Made by a program: the position numbers and the translations under genes. DNA of 64,000 nucleotides from Acidobacteria bacterium AB60 (lineage in GTDB: Bacteria > Acidobacteriota > Terriglobia > Terriglobales > Acidobacteriaceae): contig VANK01000001.1 of the NCBI GenBank assembly GCA_008682415.1, positions 1 through 64,000 of the forward strand. Reading direction: 5' to 3'. Every line of letters starts with the position of its first letter. The stretch's first letter is position 1. Positions 42,021 through 52,023 of the stretch are shown one piece after another. The notes beneath the pieces are model-generated. The model did not search any database and was not told the origin of the DNA. It was given only the letters and a program-made list of their open reading frames with translations.

Positions 42021-42305
42021 ATGAGAATCGATTTGAATAGTTCGGCTGCCAGTCAGATTTCCAGCGATCAGGACACGCGTCAGGTTGCTTCTGGCGGCGC
42101 GAACAAGACAGCCTACATTGCGCAAGAGGACCGGACGACGCTGACCTCCGATTCAGCCGATGTGCAGTCCCTCGTGGGTGTCGCCATGCAGTCCCCGGAT
42201 ATCCGTCAGGACAAAGTGGCCAGCCTGCGTCAGGCCGTCAACAGTGGCCAATACAAGCTGGATCCGGCGCAGATCGCAGGCGCGATCCTCGATGAGCATG
42301 CCTGA
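42021..42305 (+). CDS. flgM: Anti-sigma28 factor FlgM
   Basis: The 94-residue protein ends in the FlgM sigma28-binding region (about 45-92: VQSLVGVAMQSPDIRQDKV, then LRQAVNSGQYKLDPAQIAGA). FlgM holds FliA inactive until the hook is complete and FlgM is exported. The N-terminal half is polar and unstructured, as usual. AAGGAG lies 6 bases before the ATG at 42021; the GTG at 42018 is an alternative. A sigma28-like promoter upstream gives the expected feedback loop. The stop codon lies in a 13-base tandem repeat. Confidence 0.92.
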   Translation: MRIDLNSSAASQISSDQDTRQVASGGANKTAYIAQEDRTTLTSDSADVQSLVGVAMQSPDIRQDKVASLRQAVNSGQYKLDPAQIAGAILDEHA

Positions 42306-42316
42306 TGAGCATGCCT
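42291..42316 (+). repeat. 13-bp tandem duplication at the flgM stop codon
   Basis: GATGAGCATGCCT occurs twice in a row (42291-42303 and 42304-42316). Each copy is followed by GA, so each recreates the last codons and stop of flgM; only the first copy is translated. It looks like a slippage duplication with no effect on the protein. Confidence 0.85.
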
Positions 42317-42360
42317 GAAGGGCGATCGCCTCAGTCCCCCACGGAATAGGAAACCTCGCC

Positions 42361-42780
42361 ATGACCGACGCAGAAGAAACGGGGAACAAGCGCGCCGAGG
42401 AGTGTCTCCGTCTCCTGGAGTCCATGGCGGCCGAACTGGGCCGGGGCATGCAAGCCATCGCTCGCAATGAACTCGCCGGGTTCGAAGAGAGCGTCTCCAC
42501 CCAGGCCGAGCTGGCCGCGCGGCTCAGCGAGTCTGCATCGTGCGTCTCTGCCGGCCCGCAGGTCCCCAGCTTTGCCTCTGAGCTCGATCCCAACCTGCGC
42601 GCGCAGATTCGCGATGCCTACCTGCGCCTTCAGCAGCTGAACCGTACCTATGCAGCCTTGATCAACGAGTCGACTCGTTCAGTGCAACGGATGATCTCCC
42701 TTTGCCACTCGTTCGGGGGACAGATGCGGGAGGACTTCGGCAGGTCGTCGAAACAACAGACCTGGTCCTGCCGAATGTAG
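42361..42780 (+). CDS. flgN: FlgN-like export chaperone for hook-filament junction proteins
   Basis: The 139-residue protein is helical and acidic, of the length and position of FlgN (between flgM and flgK), the chaperone that escorts FlgK and FlgL to the export gate. The second half contains a long helix with LRAQIRDAYLRLQQLNRTYA. No stronger signature is visible, so the assignment relies on position and composition. It precedes flgK by 3 bases. Confidence 0.75.
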   Translation: MTDAEETGNKRAEECLRLLESMAAELGRGMQAIARNELAGFEESVSTQAELAARLSESASCVSAGPQVPSFASELDPNLRAQIRDAYLRLQQLNRTYAALINESTRSVQRMISLCHSFGGQMREDFGRSSKQQTWSCRM

Positions 42781-42783
42781 CCT

Positions 42784-44157
42784 ATGTCGGGATTGAACAC
42801 ATCGCTTTCCATCGCCATGCGGGCGCTCCAGGCCGATCAGGGCGCGCTGGACGCCACCAATAACAACATCGCGAACGCCAATACGCCCGGCTACTCGCGG
42901 CAGGTCGCCGTTTTCACCGAGGCTGCTCCCGATCAGGAAGGGCCGATTCTCACCGGCAACGGCGTCGACTTCCAGGGTCTGCAGAGCATTCGCGACGAGC
43001 TTCTCAATCTCCAGATTGCGCAGCAGACCTCCCAGCAGAGCAGTGCCGATACCCAGTCGGCTACTCTGCAGCAGATCGAGACCGTCTTCAGCAACACCGG
43101 CTCCGACATCGCCAGCTCGCTCTCCGCCTTCTATAGCAGCCTTTCGCGGCTCTCGGCCAATCCCGCCAGCACCGCCGCGCGTCAGGGAGTCCTGTCAGCC
43201 GCGCAGACCCTGGCAACGTCGTTCAATTCGACTGCCGCGGGCCTCGCCAACGCCACCACCGGTCTGAACACGACCATCGACGAAAACGTGCTGCAGGTGA
43301 ATCAGTTGACGTCGCAGATCGCGCAACTCGATCAGCAACTGGCGCAGATGAAAGCGGCGGGCACCGACGGCGGCTCGGTTCAGGATCAGCACGATCAGCT
43401 TGTGCTCAAGCTCTCCAAGCTCACCGGCATCACAGTCACCAGGGATAGCGGGGGCGAATCGATCACCACTGCGAATGGCAGCCCGCTCGTCGTTGACGGG
43501 AAGAGCTTCGCCCTGCAAACCACCACCGGAACCGACGGGAATCAGCACGTCCTCGACTCCAACGGAACCGATATCACTGCCTCCCTGCAGGGCGGCTCCA
43601 TCGGTGGAGCAATCCAGGTAAGGGATCACGACATCACCGGCCTGGTGTCTCAGCTGAACACGCTTGCCTCCCAGTTCGCGACTGCCATCAACGCGGCGCA
43701 AGCCTCGGGCTTCGATCAGTCCGGTAAGGCCGGCCAGGCGCTGTTCTCCTTCACGCCCGCGAATGCGGCAGCCACTATCGCAGTGACCACAACCGATCCC
43801 ACCCTGGTCGCGGCAAGCTCCGATGGCACCGCGGGAAGTAACGGCAACGTCGCCAACCTTCTGGCCGTCCAGAACAGCACGATCGTCTCCGGGCAAACAC
43901 CGTCGAATGCGTACGCATCCATGGTCTTCCAGGTTGGAAACCTGAGCTCCGAGGCCACTGCCAAATCCTCGGCCCTCGGTCTTAGCCTGACGCAGCTCAC
44001 CAACCTGCAGGGCTCCGTCTCAGGGGTCAACATCGATGAAGAGTCCACCAACCTGATTCGATTCCAGACGGCGTACGAGGCCGCGGCTCGCGTCATCAGC
44101 ACCGTGCAGCAACTCGGGAGCGTCATCTTGAATATGGGCTCCGGCGGAGGCTTCTGA
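42784..44157 (+). CDS. flgK: Flagellar hook-associated protein FlgK (HAP1)
   Basis: The 457-residue protein starts with the HAP1 motif (MRALQADQGALDATNNNIAN, then NANTPGYSRQVAVF) and ends with the FlgK C-terminal helix (SGVNIDEESTNLIRFQTAYE, then AARVISTVQQLGSVIL). FlgK and FlgL join hook and filament. Length is somewhat below the enterobacterial protein (547), mostly from a shorter middle domain. It starts 3 bases after flgN and flgL follows after 5 bases. Confidence 0.95.
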   Translation: MSGLNTSLSIAMRALQADQGALDATNNNIANANTPGYSRQVAVFTEAAPDQEGPILTGNGVDFQGLQSIRDELLNLQIAQQTSQQSSADTQSATLQQIETVFSNTGSDIASSLSAFYSSLSRLSANPASTAARQGVLSAAQTLATSFNSTAAGLANATTGLNTTIDENVLQVNQLTSQIAQLDQQLAQMKAAGTDGGSVQDQHDQLVLKLSKLTGITVTRDSGGESITTANGSPLVVDGKSFALQTTTGTDGNQHVLDSNGTDITASLQGGSIGGAIQVRDHDITGLVSQLNTLASQFATAINAAQASGFDQSGKAGQALFSFTPANAAATIAVTTTDPTLVAASSDGTAGSNGNVANLLAVQNSTIVSGQTPSNAYASMVFQVGNLSSEATAKSSALGLSLTQLTNLQGSVSGVNIDEESTNLIRFQTAYEAAARVISTVQQLGSVILNMGSGGGF

Positions 44158-44162
44158 TTACC

Positions 44163-45056
44163 ATGCGCATCAATCCAAATCTCGTTCCGGATGTGCTCGC
44201 GGGCATCCAGCAATCCGAGCAGGCGCTGCAAACTGCGGAAACACAGGTCGCCACCGGCAAACGGGTAGCGCGCCCGTCCGACGATCCCTCGGCCTCCGCT
44301 GCCATGGTCGGCAACGTCGTCGCCCAGGGCCAAGTGGATCAGTACACGCAGAACGTGAGCAGCGTGTTGGCCATGGTTCAGACGGCCGACACCTCCCTCA
44401 GCTCCGTCGTGACCTCTCTGACACAGGCCGTAACCCTCGGAACCGAGGGCGCCAACGGAACCGTGAACAGCAAGAACCAGCAGGCCATCGCGCAGGAGGT
44501 TCAAGGCATTCTGCAGAGCGTGCTATCCCAGGCCAACATGCAGTATCAGGGCGTCTATCTCTTCGGAGGAACGGCAAACACCACCGTGCCTTTCACCGCC
44601 AGCTCAACCTCGCCCTCCGGCTACGCCTACAACGGCAGCAGCAACGTCAACTCGGTCGCCATCGGCGACCAGCTCAACGTGCCCACCGGTGTGGCCGGCA
44701 ATCAGATCTTCTCGAATGCCAGTGGCGACGTCCTGGGTTCCCTCGCCAATCTTGTGACCGCTTTGCAGGGCGGCAATACGACAGCGATCGGAAACGCCAC
44801 CAGCGCGGTGAGCGCCGCCCTCGATAATGTGAACCAGCAGCGCGTGACCTACGGGAACATCGAGAGCCAGTTGAACGCCCAGGACACCTACCTGCAGCAC
44901 GACAGCGTCAACCTGCAGTCCCAGCAAACGTCGCTGGTCGGCGTCGATATGGCCAAGGCAGCGACTGCCCTCAGCCAGGCCGAGATCCAGAACCAGGCAG
45001 CGCTGGCCGCCGCCGCCAAGGTGCTTCCCAACACGCTCCTCAGCTATCTCAAGTAA
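44163..45056 (+). CDS. flgL: Flagellar hook-associated protein FlgL (HAP3)
   Basis: The 297-residue protein resembles flagellin at both ends, as FlgL does: N-terminal helix with QQSEQALQTAETQVATGKRV and the RPSDDPSASAAMVGN segment, C-terminal helix with LVGVDMAKAATALSQAEIQN. The LFGGTANTTVPF segment in the middle is typical of FlgL rather than flagellin. It is the last flagellar gene of the island here; flagellin itself is not in the window. Confidence 0.94.
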   Translation: MRINPNLVPDVLAGIQQSEQALQTAETQVATGKRVARPSDDPSASAAMVGNVVAQGQVDQYTQNVSSVLAMVQTADTSLSSVVTSLTQAVTLGTEGANGTVNSKNQQAIAQEVQGILQSVLSQANMQYQGVYLFGGTANTTVPFTASSTSPSGYAYNGSSNVNSVAIGDQLNVPTGVAGNQIFSNASGDVLGSLANLVTALQGGNTTAIGNATSAVSAALDNVNQQRVTYGNIESQLNAQDTYLQHDSVNLQSQQTSLVGVDMAKAATALSQAEIQNQAALAAAAKVLPNTLLSYLK

Positions 45057-45329
45057 CGCTCCGCCTGAACTTAGCCCCGCGGAGAACACGCCGCCCCCGA
45101 CCGCCCTCCGGGGCGCCCGTCAGCCCGCTCGCCTACCCTGAGATGCCCAGCCACCCGCGAAACGGACCTAAACGAGCTTTTCAGATTCTGAAAATCGCTT
45201 GTGATGCGGATCACGACCGCAGCCCAATTGTGGAGCTATGATGATCAACCGTAAGGCCCCCTCTACCCGAGACCGCGATTCCTCCACGGACCCGCCGGTA
45301 ACTGGGAGCAACATCACTGGAGGTGCTTT

Positions 45330-45596
45330 ATGGTCCCTGTCATGTGGGCGGTTTGGGCCGCCCTGGTTCTGATCCTCGCCGCCCTCTACATCTACCGCTC
45401 GCGGCTGGAACGCGACGAGGAAGATCAGATCTTCCTGGACGACTCCTTCGAACATGAGAGAAGTGCTCAGGCCGCTATCGTAGCCAGGGTCAACAAGATC
45501 CAACCCGTGCTCCGCGTATCCATGATCCTGGCCTCCGTCGCGACCGTCTTCGTGATCGGCTACTACATCCTGGACATCGTCAACCAGTTCAAGTAG
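45330..45596 (+). CDS. Small protein with two membrane segments, unknown function
   Basis: The 88-residue product has hydrophobic segments at about residues 5-20 and 62-80, with a charged, acidic stretch (RLERDEEDQIFLDDSFEHER) between them. I do not recognise it. GGAGGTG lies 5 bases before the ATG, a strong ribosome binding site. It lies 273 bases after flgL, ends at a good terminator and is probably its own transcription unit. No flagellar link is visible beyond location. Confidence 0.7.
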   Translation: MVPVMWAVWAALVLILAALYIYRSRLERDEEDQIFLDDSFEHERSAQAAIVARVNKIQPVLRVSMILASVATVFVIGYYILDIVNQFK

Positions 45597-45697
45597 CGGC
45601 ATCGTCAATTTAGCTCACCGCCGACGGCTCCCTCGCAGCCTGCCGATGTTGTGTGGTCCGATCCCGGGATCGGGGGGTGAGTCCATCCAGAGACGGC

Positions 45698-45734
45698 AAC
45701 GCCTCCAACCAGGTGGTTGGAGGCGTTCGTTTTC
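45698..45734 (+). terminator. Rho-independent terminator after the small membrane protein gene
   Basis: A perfect 14-bp stem (45698-45711 with 45714-45727, 2-base loop as drawn) is followed by CGTTTTCC. The T-run is on the + strand. The minus-strand gene ending at 45752 may share the hairpin. Confidence 0.85.
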
Positions 45735-45751
45735 CTGACGCACTGTCACCC

Positions 45752-47629
45752 TCACGGAACAGTGACGGACGAGGCTGCCCGCCACACCGTCCCGCTGGTG
45801 TTCACCGCGAACACCGTGACCGTATGCGTTCCCGCCGGGATCACGACTGCGGCGGATAGGGACGTCGAATTGGTCTCCGTGTACTTTTTGGTGGAATCCA
45901 CCCAGATCTCCATGCGCGCCAGAGTCCCGCTAACGGTTGAGCTCGCCATGACCGTGACAGGAGAGGACGTGGACGATCCATTCACGGGAGCACAGATATG
46001 CACGCCCGCCGATCCGGGCGCAGCGCACGATGACGGCACGGTGAAGCTGAATTGGTTCAGCTGCAGCGTATCGTCGATATCCGCTGCGAAGATCGCTCCC
46101 TGGTGCGTTCCGGGCGACAGGGTCGAGCTGAGGCTGAACCACGCATTGCCACCCCACGTGTGATGCTGCTCGGCCAGCTTCTTTCCGTCCACCCACAACT
46201 CCATCTTGCGCAGCGAGCCGAAGGAGTGCGCCGTGGCGTTAAAGTTCACGGCACCCCCGGAGGTCGCGACAGGCGAGCACACATGCACCCCACGCCCGGT
46301 CGTCGGATAATCGCAGTCGGCCCACAGCTGCCCCACGGTCGTGTTCAACCCGGTATAGAAGATGGACTGCGATCCCGGCACGAAAACGTTCACGATCTCC
46401 CAGTCGGGCTTGCCATCGTGGTTGAAGTCACCCACCACCGGCATCATCAGGTCGCCGGTCGCGGATGGATTGCGCATCGGATTGGGAACATTCCAGGTCT
46501 GCAGGTCAAACTGTCCCGGCGAACCTGTGGCCAGAAAGAACAGCATGTACATCGTTCCTGAGTAATCAGTGGCCAGCGTCGCCAGGTCCATGCGATTGTC
46601 GCCGTTGAAATCCGCCATCAGAACATGCGGCACAGACAGCCCAAACCCTTCGAAGAAGACCTGCGGAAGCTGCTGCGTGTAGTCGGCAAAGGTTCTGCCC
46701 GCTTGCCCGTAATACGTGTCGAGCCTGTAGCTGTTGCTATCCAGCGCAAACAGGTCGGTATACCCGTCGCTGTTCAGATCGCCGGAGTTCAGCAATAGCG
46801 GACCGGCAAAGTTGATGGGCGCGGTGTCTTCGAACGCAAAGTTGCCCGCTCCATACAGGACATGCACCGTCGTGCTGGCAGTCTCTCCCTGGTTGTTGCC
46901 GGTCGTCACCGCGATCGCCAGGTCGGCGTTGCCATCGGAATCATAGTCTCCGGCGAACATGGTCTGAACGGCCGAGCTTGTCGAGTTGATACCGGTGGGC
47001 GCGCTGAGCACGCCGATCGACTGCGAAAAGAGCCCGTTGCCTTCCCCGGGCACGATGTAAACCGTGGTGGTTCCGCTGGTCGACGGGGTGTTTCCCCCCA
47101 CCACAGCGAGATCGAGTTTGCCGTCGTGATTGAAGTCTGCGGCCACCAGCGGAGCGAATCCGGAGATCGACTGGCCGGAAGCCATGGGAATGACCGAGTA
47201 CCACGGATTCACGAAGGTGCCGTCCCCGCGTCCCAGGTAAGCGGCGATGGTTCGGTTCCCGGCACTCATGGCAATATCGATCTTGCCGTCGCCGTTGAAG
47301 TCGCCGAACGTCATCGGCGACTGGAGGACGCCGGGCGGGTAGTTGTACGCCACTGCCGGCTTGAATGTCCCATCGCCATTGGCGATGCTGACCCCGAAGG
47401 TCCCCGTCACGGATCCGGCGGAGGTCTGGCCCTGGTCCTGGATGATGTCTGGGATCCCGTCATTGTTCACGTCGACGGCATAGACGTTCACCGGTGTCCA
47501 ACCCGCGGTGGCGGTGTACGGATCGTTGGATTGAACGATATTGAAGCTGGTGTAAGACTGGGCGACACACGTGGCCGCTAGCGCCATCGTGCAGAAGACG
47601 GCTGCAAGACTACTGCTCCGATACGACAC
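45752..47629 (-). CDS. Secreted FG-GAP/VCBS repeat protein with C-terminal Ig-like repeats
   Basis: The 625-residue protein has a signal peptide (about residues 1-23) and then at least seven loops of the form D-x-N/D-x-D/N-G-x-x-D (for example DFNGDGKIDIA, DFNHDGKLDLA, DYDSDGNADLA), the calcium-binding mark of FG-GAP/VCBS beta-propellers (about 40-450). The last 170 residues hold two similar Ig-like units, each starting GVH-x-C-x-P and containing M-E-x-W-V-D. Such proteins are common at the surface of Acidobacteria; adhesion or binding is likely but unproven. GTG at 47629 has AGGAG 7 bases upstream and starts the signal peptide, so I prefer it to the ATG at 47587. Confidence 0.85.
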   Translation of the reverse strand: MSYRSSSLAAVFCTMALAATCVAQSYTSFNIVQSNDPYTATAGWTPVNVYAVDVNNDGIPDIIQDQGQTSAGSVTGTFGVSIANGDGTFKPAVAYNYPPGVLQSPMTFGDFNGDGKIDIAMSAGNRTIAAYLGRGDGTFVNPWYSVIPMASGQSISGFAPLVAADFNHDGKLDLAVVGGNTPSTSGTTTVYIVPGEGNGLFSQSIGVLSAPTGINSTSSAVQTMFAGDYDSDGNADLAIAVTTGNNQGETASTTVHVLYGAGNFAFEDTAPINFAGPLLLNSGDLNSDGYTDLFALDSNSYRLDTYYGQAGRTFADYTQQLPQVFFEGFGLSVPHVLMADFNGDNRMDLATLATDYSGTMYMLFFLATGSPGQFDLQTWNVPNPMRNPSATGDLMMPVVGDFNHDGKPDWEIVNVFVPGSQSIFYTGLNTTVGQLWADCDYPTTGRGVHVCSPVATSGGAVNFNATAHSFGSLRKMELWVDGKKLAEQHHTWGGNAWFSLSSTLSPGTHQGAIFAADIDDTLQLNQFSFTVPSSCAAPGSAGVHICAPVNGSSTSSPVTVMASSTVSGTLARMEIWVDSTKKYTETNSTSLSAAVVIPAGTHTVTVFAVNTSGTVWRAASSVTVP

Positions 47630-48027
47630 TGGGTGACTCCTGAAGTTTTCTATTTGGATAGGGAGGCGTGCGCGTGCGCTTACATAGAAGCTGTCGGCAC
47701 CTTCCAAGTTGCCGTGCGCTTCAGCCCTCGAGTGCGCGCCGTTCTTTACTCAACGTAGCGGTCGCGACTCGTGCGAGAACCCGTTGCGGGTCTGCCTTTT
47801 GATCGAGTCGATTGCCCCGTCTCTCTGCTCCGGAAGTGAACTACTCGTCGCGTTATTCTTTCATCCTGAGCCGAATCATTGCAGCCCTCTCAAACCGAAC
47901 CCGAAGTCGGACGCACCGGGAGCATCATGCCGGCAGATCAGTCGTCAGTCAAGATGCGCCGAAATGCACGATCGCCTCCGGAAGCAGCTCCCGGAGGCGA
48001 TCCTTTCAAACAGGCTGATGTCGCGGT
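47630..48027. other. Intergenic region between two secreted-protein genes
   Basis: No gene is evident in these 398 bases. They include the leader of the FG-GAP gene and the hairpin at 47970-48002. Short reading frames are present on both strands but lack recognisable features. Confidence 0.5.
47970..48002 (-). terminator. Hairpin downstream of the beta-helix gene
   Basis: GATCGCCTCCGG (47970-47981) pairs perfectly with 47991-48002 (12 bp, 9-base loop), 26 bases beyond the stop codon of the minus-strand gene. The T-run is weak on both strands. Confidence 0.6.
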
Positions 48028-49578
48028 TCAATGCAGTTGGACGACGAATCCTGCGCGAGGCGACGAAACCGAAACACCACTGATGGTAATGCTGCCATTG
48101 CCGCCCACCTCTCCCACCACGATCGGATTCGCAGTCTGGTCATCCACCAGAGACATGCCGTTGAGAGAGATCGCCGACGAGCCATTCTCCGCCCACCAGG
48201 CGCGGTTGGAGGAGTTCCCCTCGGAGGAGTCGTACGAAGTCAAATTCGTCTCCGCCAGCTTTGACGTGCCCGCGTGGTAATAGCCGTAAGCCCCGGAGTT
48301 GCAGGCAAACGCGCCGTTCACAGAGCCGGCGGTCACACCGTTGAACACATACCCGCCCCCGGCCGAACCCCGGCTCACCGTATTGGTGAACCAGACATTG
48401 GTGGCATTCGTAACCGCAAAGCCCACGTTCGGTGCGGCGTCCACCGTTACGCCGTTCAGCGTGACCGCATTCGCGCCACCATCGATCCGGGCCCCGTTGA
48501 TCAGCGGATAAATGCAGGCGATGTTGTTGAACGTCGCATTCTGGCTCGTGGACACATCGATGCAGTCCTTACCGCTGACCACCGGAGAGCTGAACCGCCC
48601 GGAACTGAGCACCGTGCCATTGGTAAAGGTCGCGTTCTTGGGAACCAGCGTGCCGAAGTTTGGATCCTGCGCCACAATCAGGCCGGAGTTCGCTGTCGTA
48701 TCGATGTAGAAGTTCGAAAACGTAGAGCCGCATCCGCCCCGGACCGCGATGCCGCTGGACAAGCTGCGGTAGATCTGGATGTTCGATGCCGTCAGCCCGC
48801 AGTTCACCGTCCCCGTGGACGTGTTGTTCCACTCCAGCGCGTCATCGCCGGTGTTCTGCGAAAAGTAATTGTTCACCACCGCGCTTCCAACGTTCTCGAA
48901 GTGCAGCCCGTCCGCCGCCGTGTTGTTCACGCTGGTGCCGCCAAGAAACTGGATGTTGGTGCTGGTGTCCACCCAGATCCCTGGGCCGGGCGAATGCTCG
49001 ATCGTGGTGTTGTTGACCGTGATGTTTTGCGAGTTCTCGATCAGCATCGCTGTGTTGCCGGCCTGCGACCGGGGCAGCGGAAGCGCGCTGTCGCCGATGT
49101 AGCCAATCTCAAAATTTCCCACCGTCGCGTTCGAGGAATTCACGAAGCGGATACAGGTGCCGGCCGACGGAGTCGTGATCGTGTCGCACAGGAAGCGCGC
49201 GCCATTCTGCATCACCGCAGTGCCGTGAAAATTATTGAACTGGAGCCCGGGCTGATTCAGGTTATGCAACCGGTACAGGCCGAGAGGGAAGTAGATCGTC
49301 GCGTTCGGATTGGAGTCGATGATGGACTGGATTGCGCTGCTGTCGACGGTGGTCCCGTTGCCGGACGCGCCCATCAGGCGCACGTTCTTGGTCGTTGCCG
49401 CCGGAAGAGAAAGACTCAGCGGCGTCTGAACGAACGACGCTGGCGGCGTGACCGCCGGACGATAGCACTTGCTGGGCTCGATCGATTGTCCCAGCACGCC
49501 CGATGCGGTGGTTGCAAAGAGGTTCAGGCAGACGAACACACGAAGAGGATTGCTTCTATAAAACTCTTGGAAGCGCAC
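48028..49578 (-). CDS. Secreted right-handed beta-helix (pectate-lyase-like) protein
   Basis: The 516-residue protein has a signal peptide (about residues 1-30), then the pectate-lyase superfamily entry pattern (NGTTVDSSAIQSIIDSNPNA and IYFPLGLYRL) and a long series of short parallel beta-helix turns rich in N, T, G and V (about 120-470), with motifs such as NITVNNTTIEHSPGPGIWV. Such folds occur in polysaccharide lyases, glycosidases and surface proteins. I cannot identify catalytic residues, so the substrate is unknown. It is a single gene on the minus strand near another secreted protein. Confidence 0.82.
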   Translation of the reverse strand: MRFQEFYRSNPLRVFVCLNLFATTASGVLGQSIEPSKCYRPAVTPPASFVQTPLSLSLPAATTKNVRLMGASGNGTTVDSSAIQSIIDSNPNATIYFPLGLYRLHNLNQPGLQFNNFHGTAVMQNGARFLCDTITTPSAGTCIRFVNSSNATVGNFEIGYIGDSALPLPRSQAGNTAMLIENSQNITVNNTTIEHSPGPGIWVDTSTNIQFLGGTSVNNTAADGLHFENVGSAVVNNYFSQNTGDDALEWNNTSTGTVNCGLTASNIQIYRSLSSGIAVRGGCGSTFSNFYIDTTANSGLIVAQDPNFGTLVPKNATFTNGTVLSSGRFSSPVVSGKDCIDVSTSQNATFNNIACIYPLINGARIDGGANAVTLNGVTVDAAPNVGFAVTNATNVWFTNTVSRGSAGGGYVFNGVTAGSVNGAFACNSGAYGYYHAGTSKLAETNLTSYDSSEGNSSNRAWWAENGSSAISLNGMSLVDDQTANPIVVGEVGGNGSITISGVSVSSPRAGFVVQLH

Positions 49579-49900
49579 AGGTTAGCTCCTTGGTAGGTAG
49601 GCGGAGTACGACAGACGGCAGCTCCCGCGGATCATGCATGGGGAGGACGCGCAAAAGAACTTTCCCAAACTTTCAAGGAGAAGTGATCCGATAATTTCGC
49701 CTTGTTCACCCCAGGCGCAACGAGCGCGTCTTCGGAAGGAGGAACAATGGATGTTTATTTGTGGCAATCATAACATCCGGCGAATGGAAGCAGGAAACAA
49801 TTCGCGTGGGTTTCTTTCGGCCTGGATCCACCACTGAATTCAACTGGCTCGCAGCCTGCGGGCACTTCACTGGGTAGATGATCGTAGCCGACTCTTTTGT
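49579..49900. other. Intergenic region upstream of the beta-helix gene
   Basis: These 322 bases hold no convincing gene. They contain the promoter region of the minus-strand beta-helix gene and the 3' side of uvrB; GGAGC lies shortly before the beta-helix ATG. I see no clear terminator for uvrB. Confidence 0.5.
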
Positions 49901-51892
49901 TTATCCGAACAGAAACTCCTTATCGCGCAGCTCCTTGATCTGGTCGCGGAGCTTGGCCGCCTTTTCGAATTCGAACTTGCGCGCGGAGTCCCGCATCTCC
50001 GTCTCCAGCTTGGCGATGAACTGGTCGACATCGGCCTGCGAGGTGAACTCCGGAACGCCGGCTACCTCTTCTTCGGTAATGTCGCCGTAGTCGGCCTTGA
50101 GAATCTGCGCCAGCCCCATGTCCATGCTGCTGATCACCGACTGCGGCGTAATGCCGTGCTCCTCGTTATAGGCCCGTTGAATCACGCGCCGGCGCTCCGT
50201 CTCATCCAGGGCGCGCCGCATCGAGTCGGTCATGTTGTCGGCATACAGGATGGCGCGGCCCTCCACGTGGCGCGCCGCGCGCCCAATCGTCTGAATCAGC
50301 GATCCGGAAGACCGCAGAAAGCCTTCCTTGTCCGCATCGAGAATCGCCACCAGCGAGACCTCCGGCAGATCCAGTCCTTCGCGAAGAAGGTTGATCCCGA
50401 TCAGCACGTCGAACTCGCCCTTGCGCAGACCCGCCAGCAGCTTCACGCGCTCCAGCGTCTCGATCTCCGAGTGCATGTAGCGGCAGCGCACCCCCACCTC
50501 GGTGTAATAGCCGGCCAGGTCCTCCGCCATCCGCTTCGTCAGCGTCGTCACCAGCACCCGCTCATTGCGCTTGGCACGGTCCCGAATCTCCGCAAGCAGA
50601 TCGTCGATCTGCCCCTTCACGGGACGGATCTCCACCTCCGGATCAATCAGCCCGGTCGGCCGGATCACCTGCTCCACCACCACGCCCGCCGAATGCGTGA
50701 GCTCGTACGGACCCGGCGTCGCCGAAACATAGATGGTCTGGTGCACGCGGTTCTCGAACTCCTCAAACTTGAGCGGCCGGTTGTCGCGCGCTGACGGAAG
50801 CCGAAACCCGTAGTCGACCAGGTTCTGCTTGCGCGACTGGTCGCCGTACCACATGCCATGCACTTGCGGCACAGTCGCGTGGCTCTCGTCGATGAAGAGG
50901 ATGAAGTCGCGTGGAAAGTAATCAAGCAACGTCGGTGGCGGCTCACCCGGAAGCCGCCCGGAAAAATGCCGCGAGTAGTTTTCGATCCCGTGGCAGTAGC
51001 CCATCGACTTGATCATCTCCAGGTCGAAGCGCGTGCGCTGATTCACGCGCTGCGCCTCGACCATGCGGCCCTGCGACTCCAGCACCGCGGTCCATTCGTT
51101 CAGCTCGTTGACGATGGACTCGATCGCCTGCGCCTTGCGCTCCGGCTGCACCACGTAATGGCTCTTGGGGTAGATGGGCAGGCGCGAAAACTTCTGCTTG
51201 ACCGTACCGAACAGCGGATCGATCTGGGAGAGCGACTCGATCTCATCCCCGAACAGCTCGATCCGATAAGCGCTCTCATCATAGGTGGGAAACACCTCAA
51301 TGATGTCCCCCCTGACCCGAAAGGTCCCGCGCCGGAAATCGGCATCATTGCGCTCGTACAGAATCTCAACCAGCCGGCGCGTAATGTCCTTGCGCGCGAT
51401 GCGCTGCCCCTTCTCCAGCAGCAGCAGCATCCCGTAGTACGCTTCCGGCGAACCCAGGCCGTAGATGCAGCTCACCGAGCTCACAATGATCGCGTCCCGC
51501 CGCTCGAAGAGAGACCGCGTGGCCGACAGCCGGAGCTTGTCGAGCTCCTCGTTGATCGTTGCTTCCTTCTCGATGTACAGGTCGCCCGCCGGAATGTACG
51601 CTTCGGGCTGGTAGTAGTCGTAGTAGCTCACGAAGTACTCGACCGCATTGCCCGGGAAGAACTGCTTGAACTCGTGGTAGAGCTGCGCCGCAAGCGTCTT
51701 GTTATGCGCCAGGATGAGCGCCGGCCGGTTGCACTGCTCAATCACCTTGGCCATGGTGAAGGTCTTGCCTGACCCCGTCACGCCGAGAAGCACCTGGTGC
51801 TGCTCCCCGGCTGCCAGGCCGGAGACCAGTTCATCGATGGCGCGCGGCTGGTCGCCGCGGGGCTTGTAGGAGGTGACCAGCTGAAAGTCCAT
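49901..51892 (-). CDS. uvrB: Excinuclease ABC subunit B (UvrB)
   Basis: The 663-residue protein is UvrB, the damage-verification helicase of nucleotide excision repair. It has the N-terminus [19 protein letters not shown], Walker [15 protein letters not shown], the beta-hairpin sequence [12 protein letters not shown] used to check DNA strands, DESHATVPQ (motif II), helicase motifs V/VI ([23 protein letters not shown]) and the C-terminal UVR motif (about 620-660) that binds UvrC. The ATG at 51892 is chosen by family alignment. It stands alone and is divergent from a small gene at 52024. Confidence 0.97.
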   Translation of the reverse strand: MDFQLVTSYKPRGDQPRAIDELVSGLAAGEQHQVLLGVTGSGKTFTMAKVIEQCNRPALILAHNKTLAAQLYHEFKQFFPGNAVEYFVSYYDYYQPEAYIPAGDLYIEKEATINEELDKLRLSATRSLFERRDAIIVSSVSCIYGLGSPEAYYGMLLLLEKGQRIARKDITRRLVEILYERNDADFRRGTFRVRGDIIEVFPTYDESAYRIELFGDEIESLSQIDPLFGTVKQKFSRLPIYPKSHYVVQPERKAQAIESIVNELNEWTAVLESQGRMVEAQRVNQRTRFDLEMIKSMGYCHGIENYSRHFSGRLPGEPPPTLLDYFPRDFILFIDESHATVPQVHGMWYGDQSRKQNLVDYGFRLPSARDNRPLKFEEFENRVHQTIYVSATPGPYELTHSAGVVVEQVIRPTGLIDPEVEIRPVKGQIDDLLAEIRDRAKRNERVLVTTLTKRMAEDLAGYYTEVGVRCRYMHSEIETLERVKLLAGLRKGEFDVLIGINLLREGLDLPEVSLVAILDADKEGFLRSSGSLIQTIGRAARHVEGRAILYADNMTDSMRRALDETERRRVIQRAYNEEHGITPQSVISSMDMGLAQILKADYGDITEEEVAGVPEFTSQADVDQFIAKLETEMRDSARKFEFEKAAKLRDQIKELRDKEFLFG

Positions 51893-52023
51893 GCCCAGCA
51901 TTATACCGTGATGGCGAACAAAGGGCGAAACAGCCTCGACCTGTAACGGCAAGAGCCCCGTCGTCACTACTTATCCGAAATGCATCTTGCCCTTCAAGCC
52001 CCGGCATCGTAGCTGGGCGGGAG

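Noticed and set aside
48274..49596. 440-codon + strand frame opposite the beta-helix gene
   Set aside because: Val/Arg/Asp/His-rich shadow composition; the minus strand has a signal peptide and beta-helix repeats.
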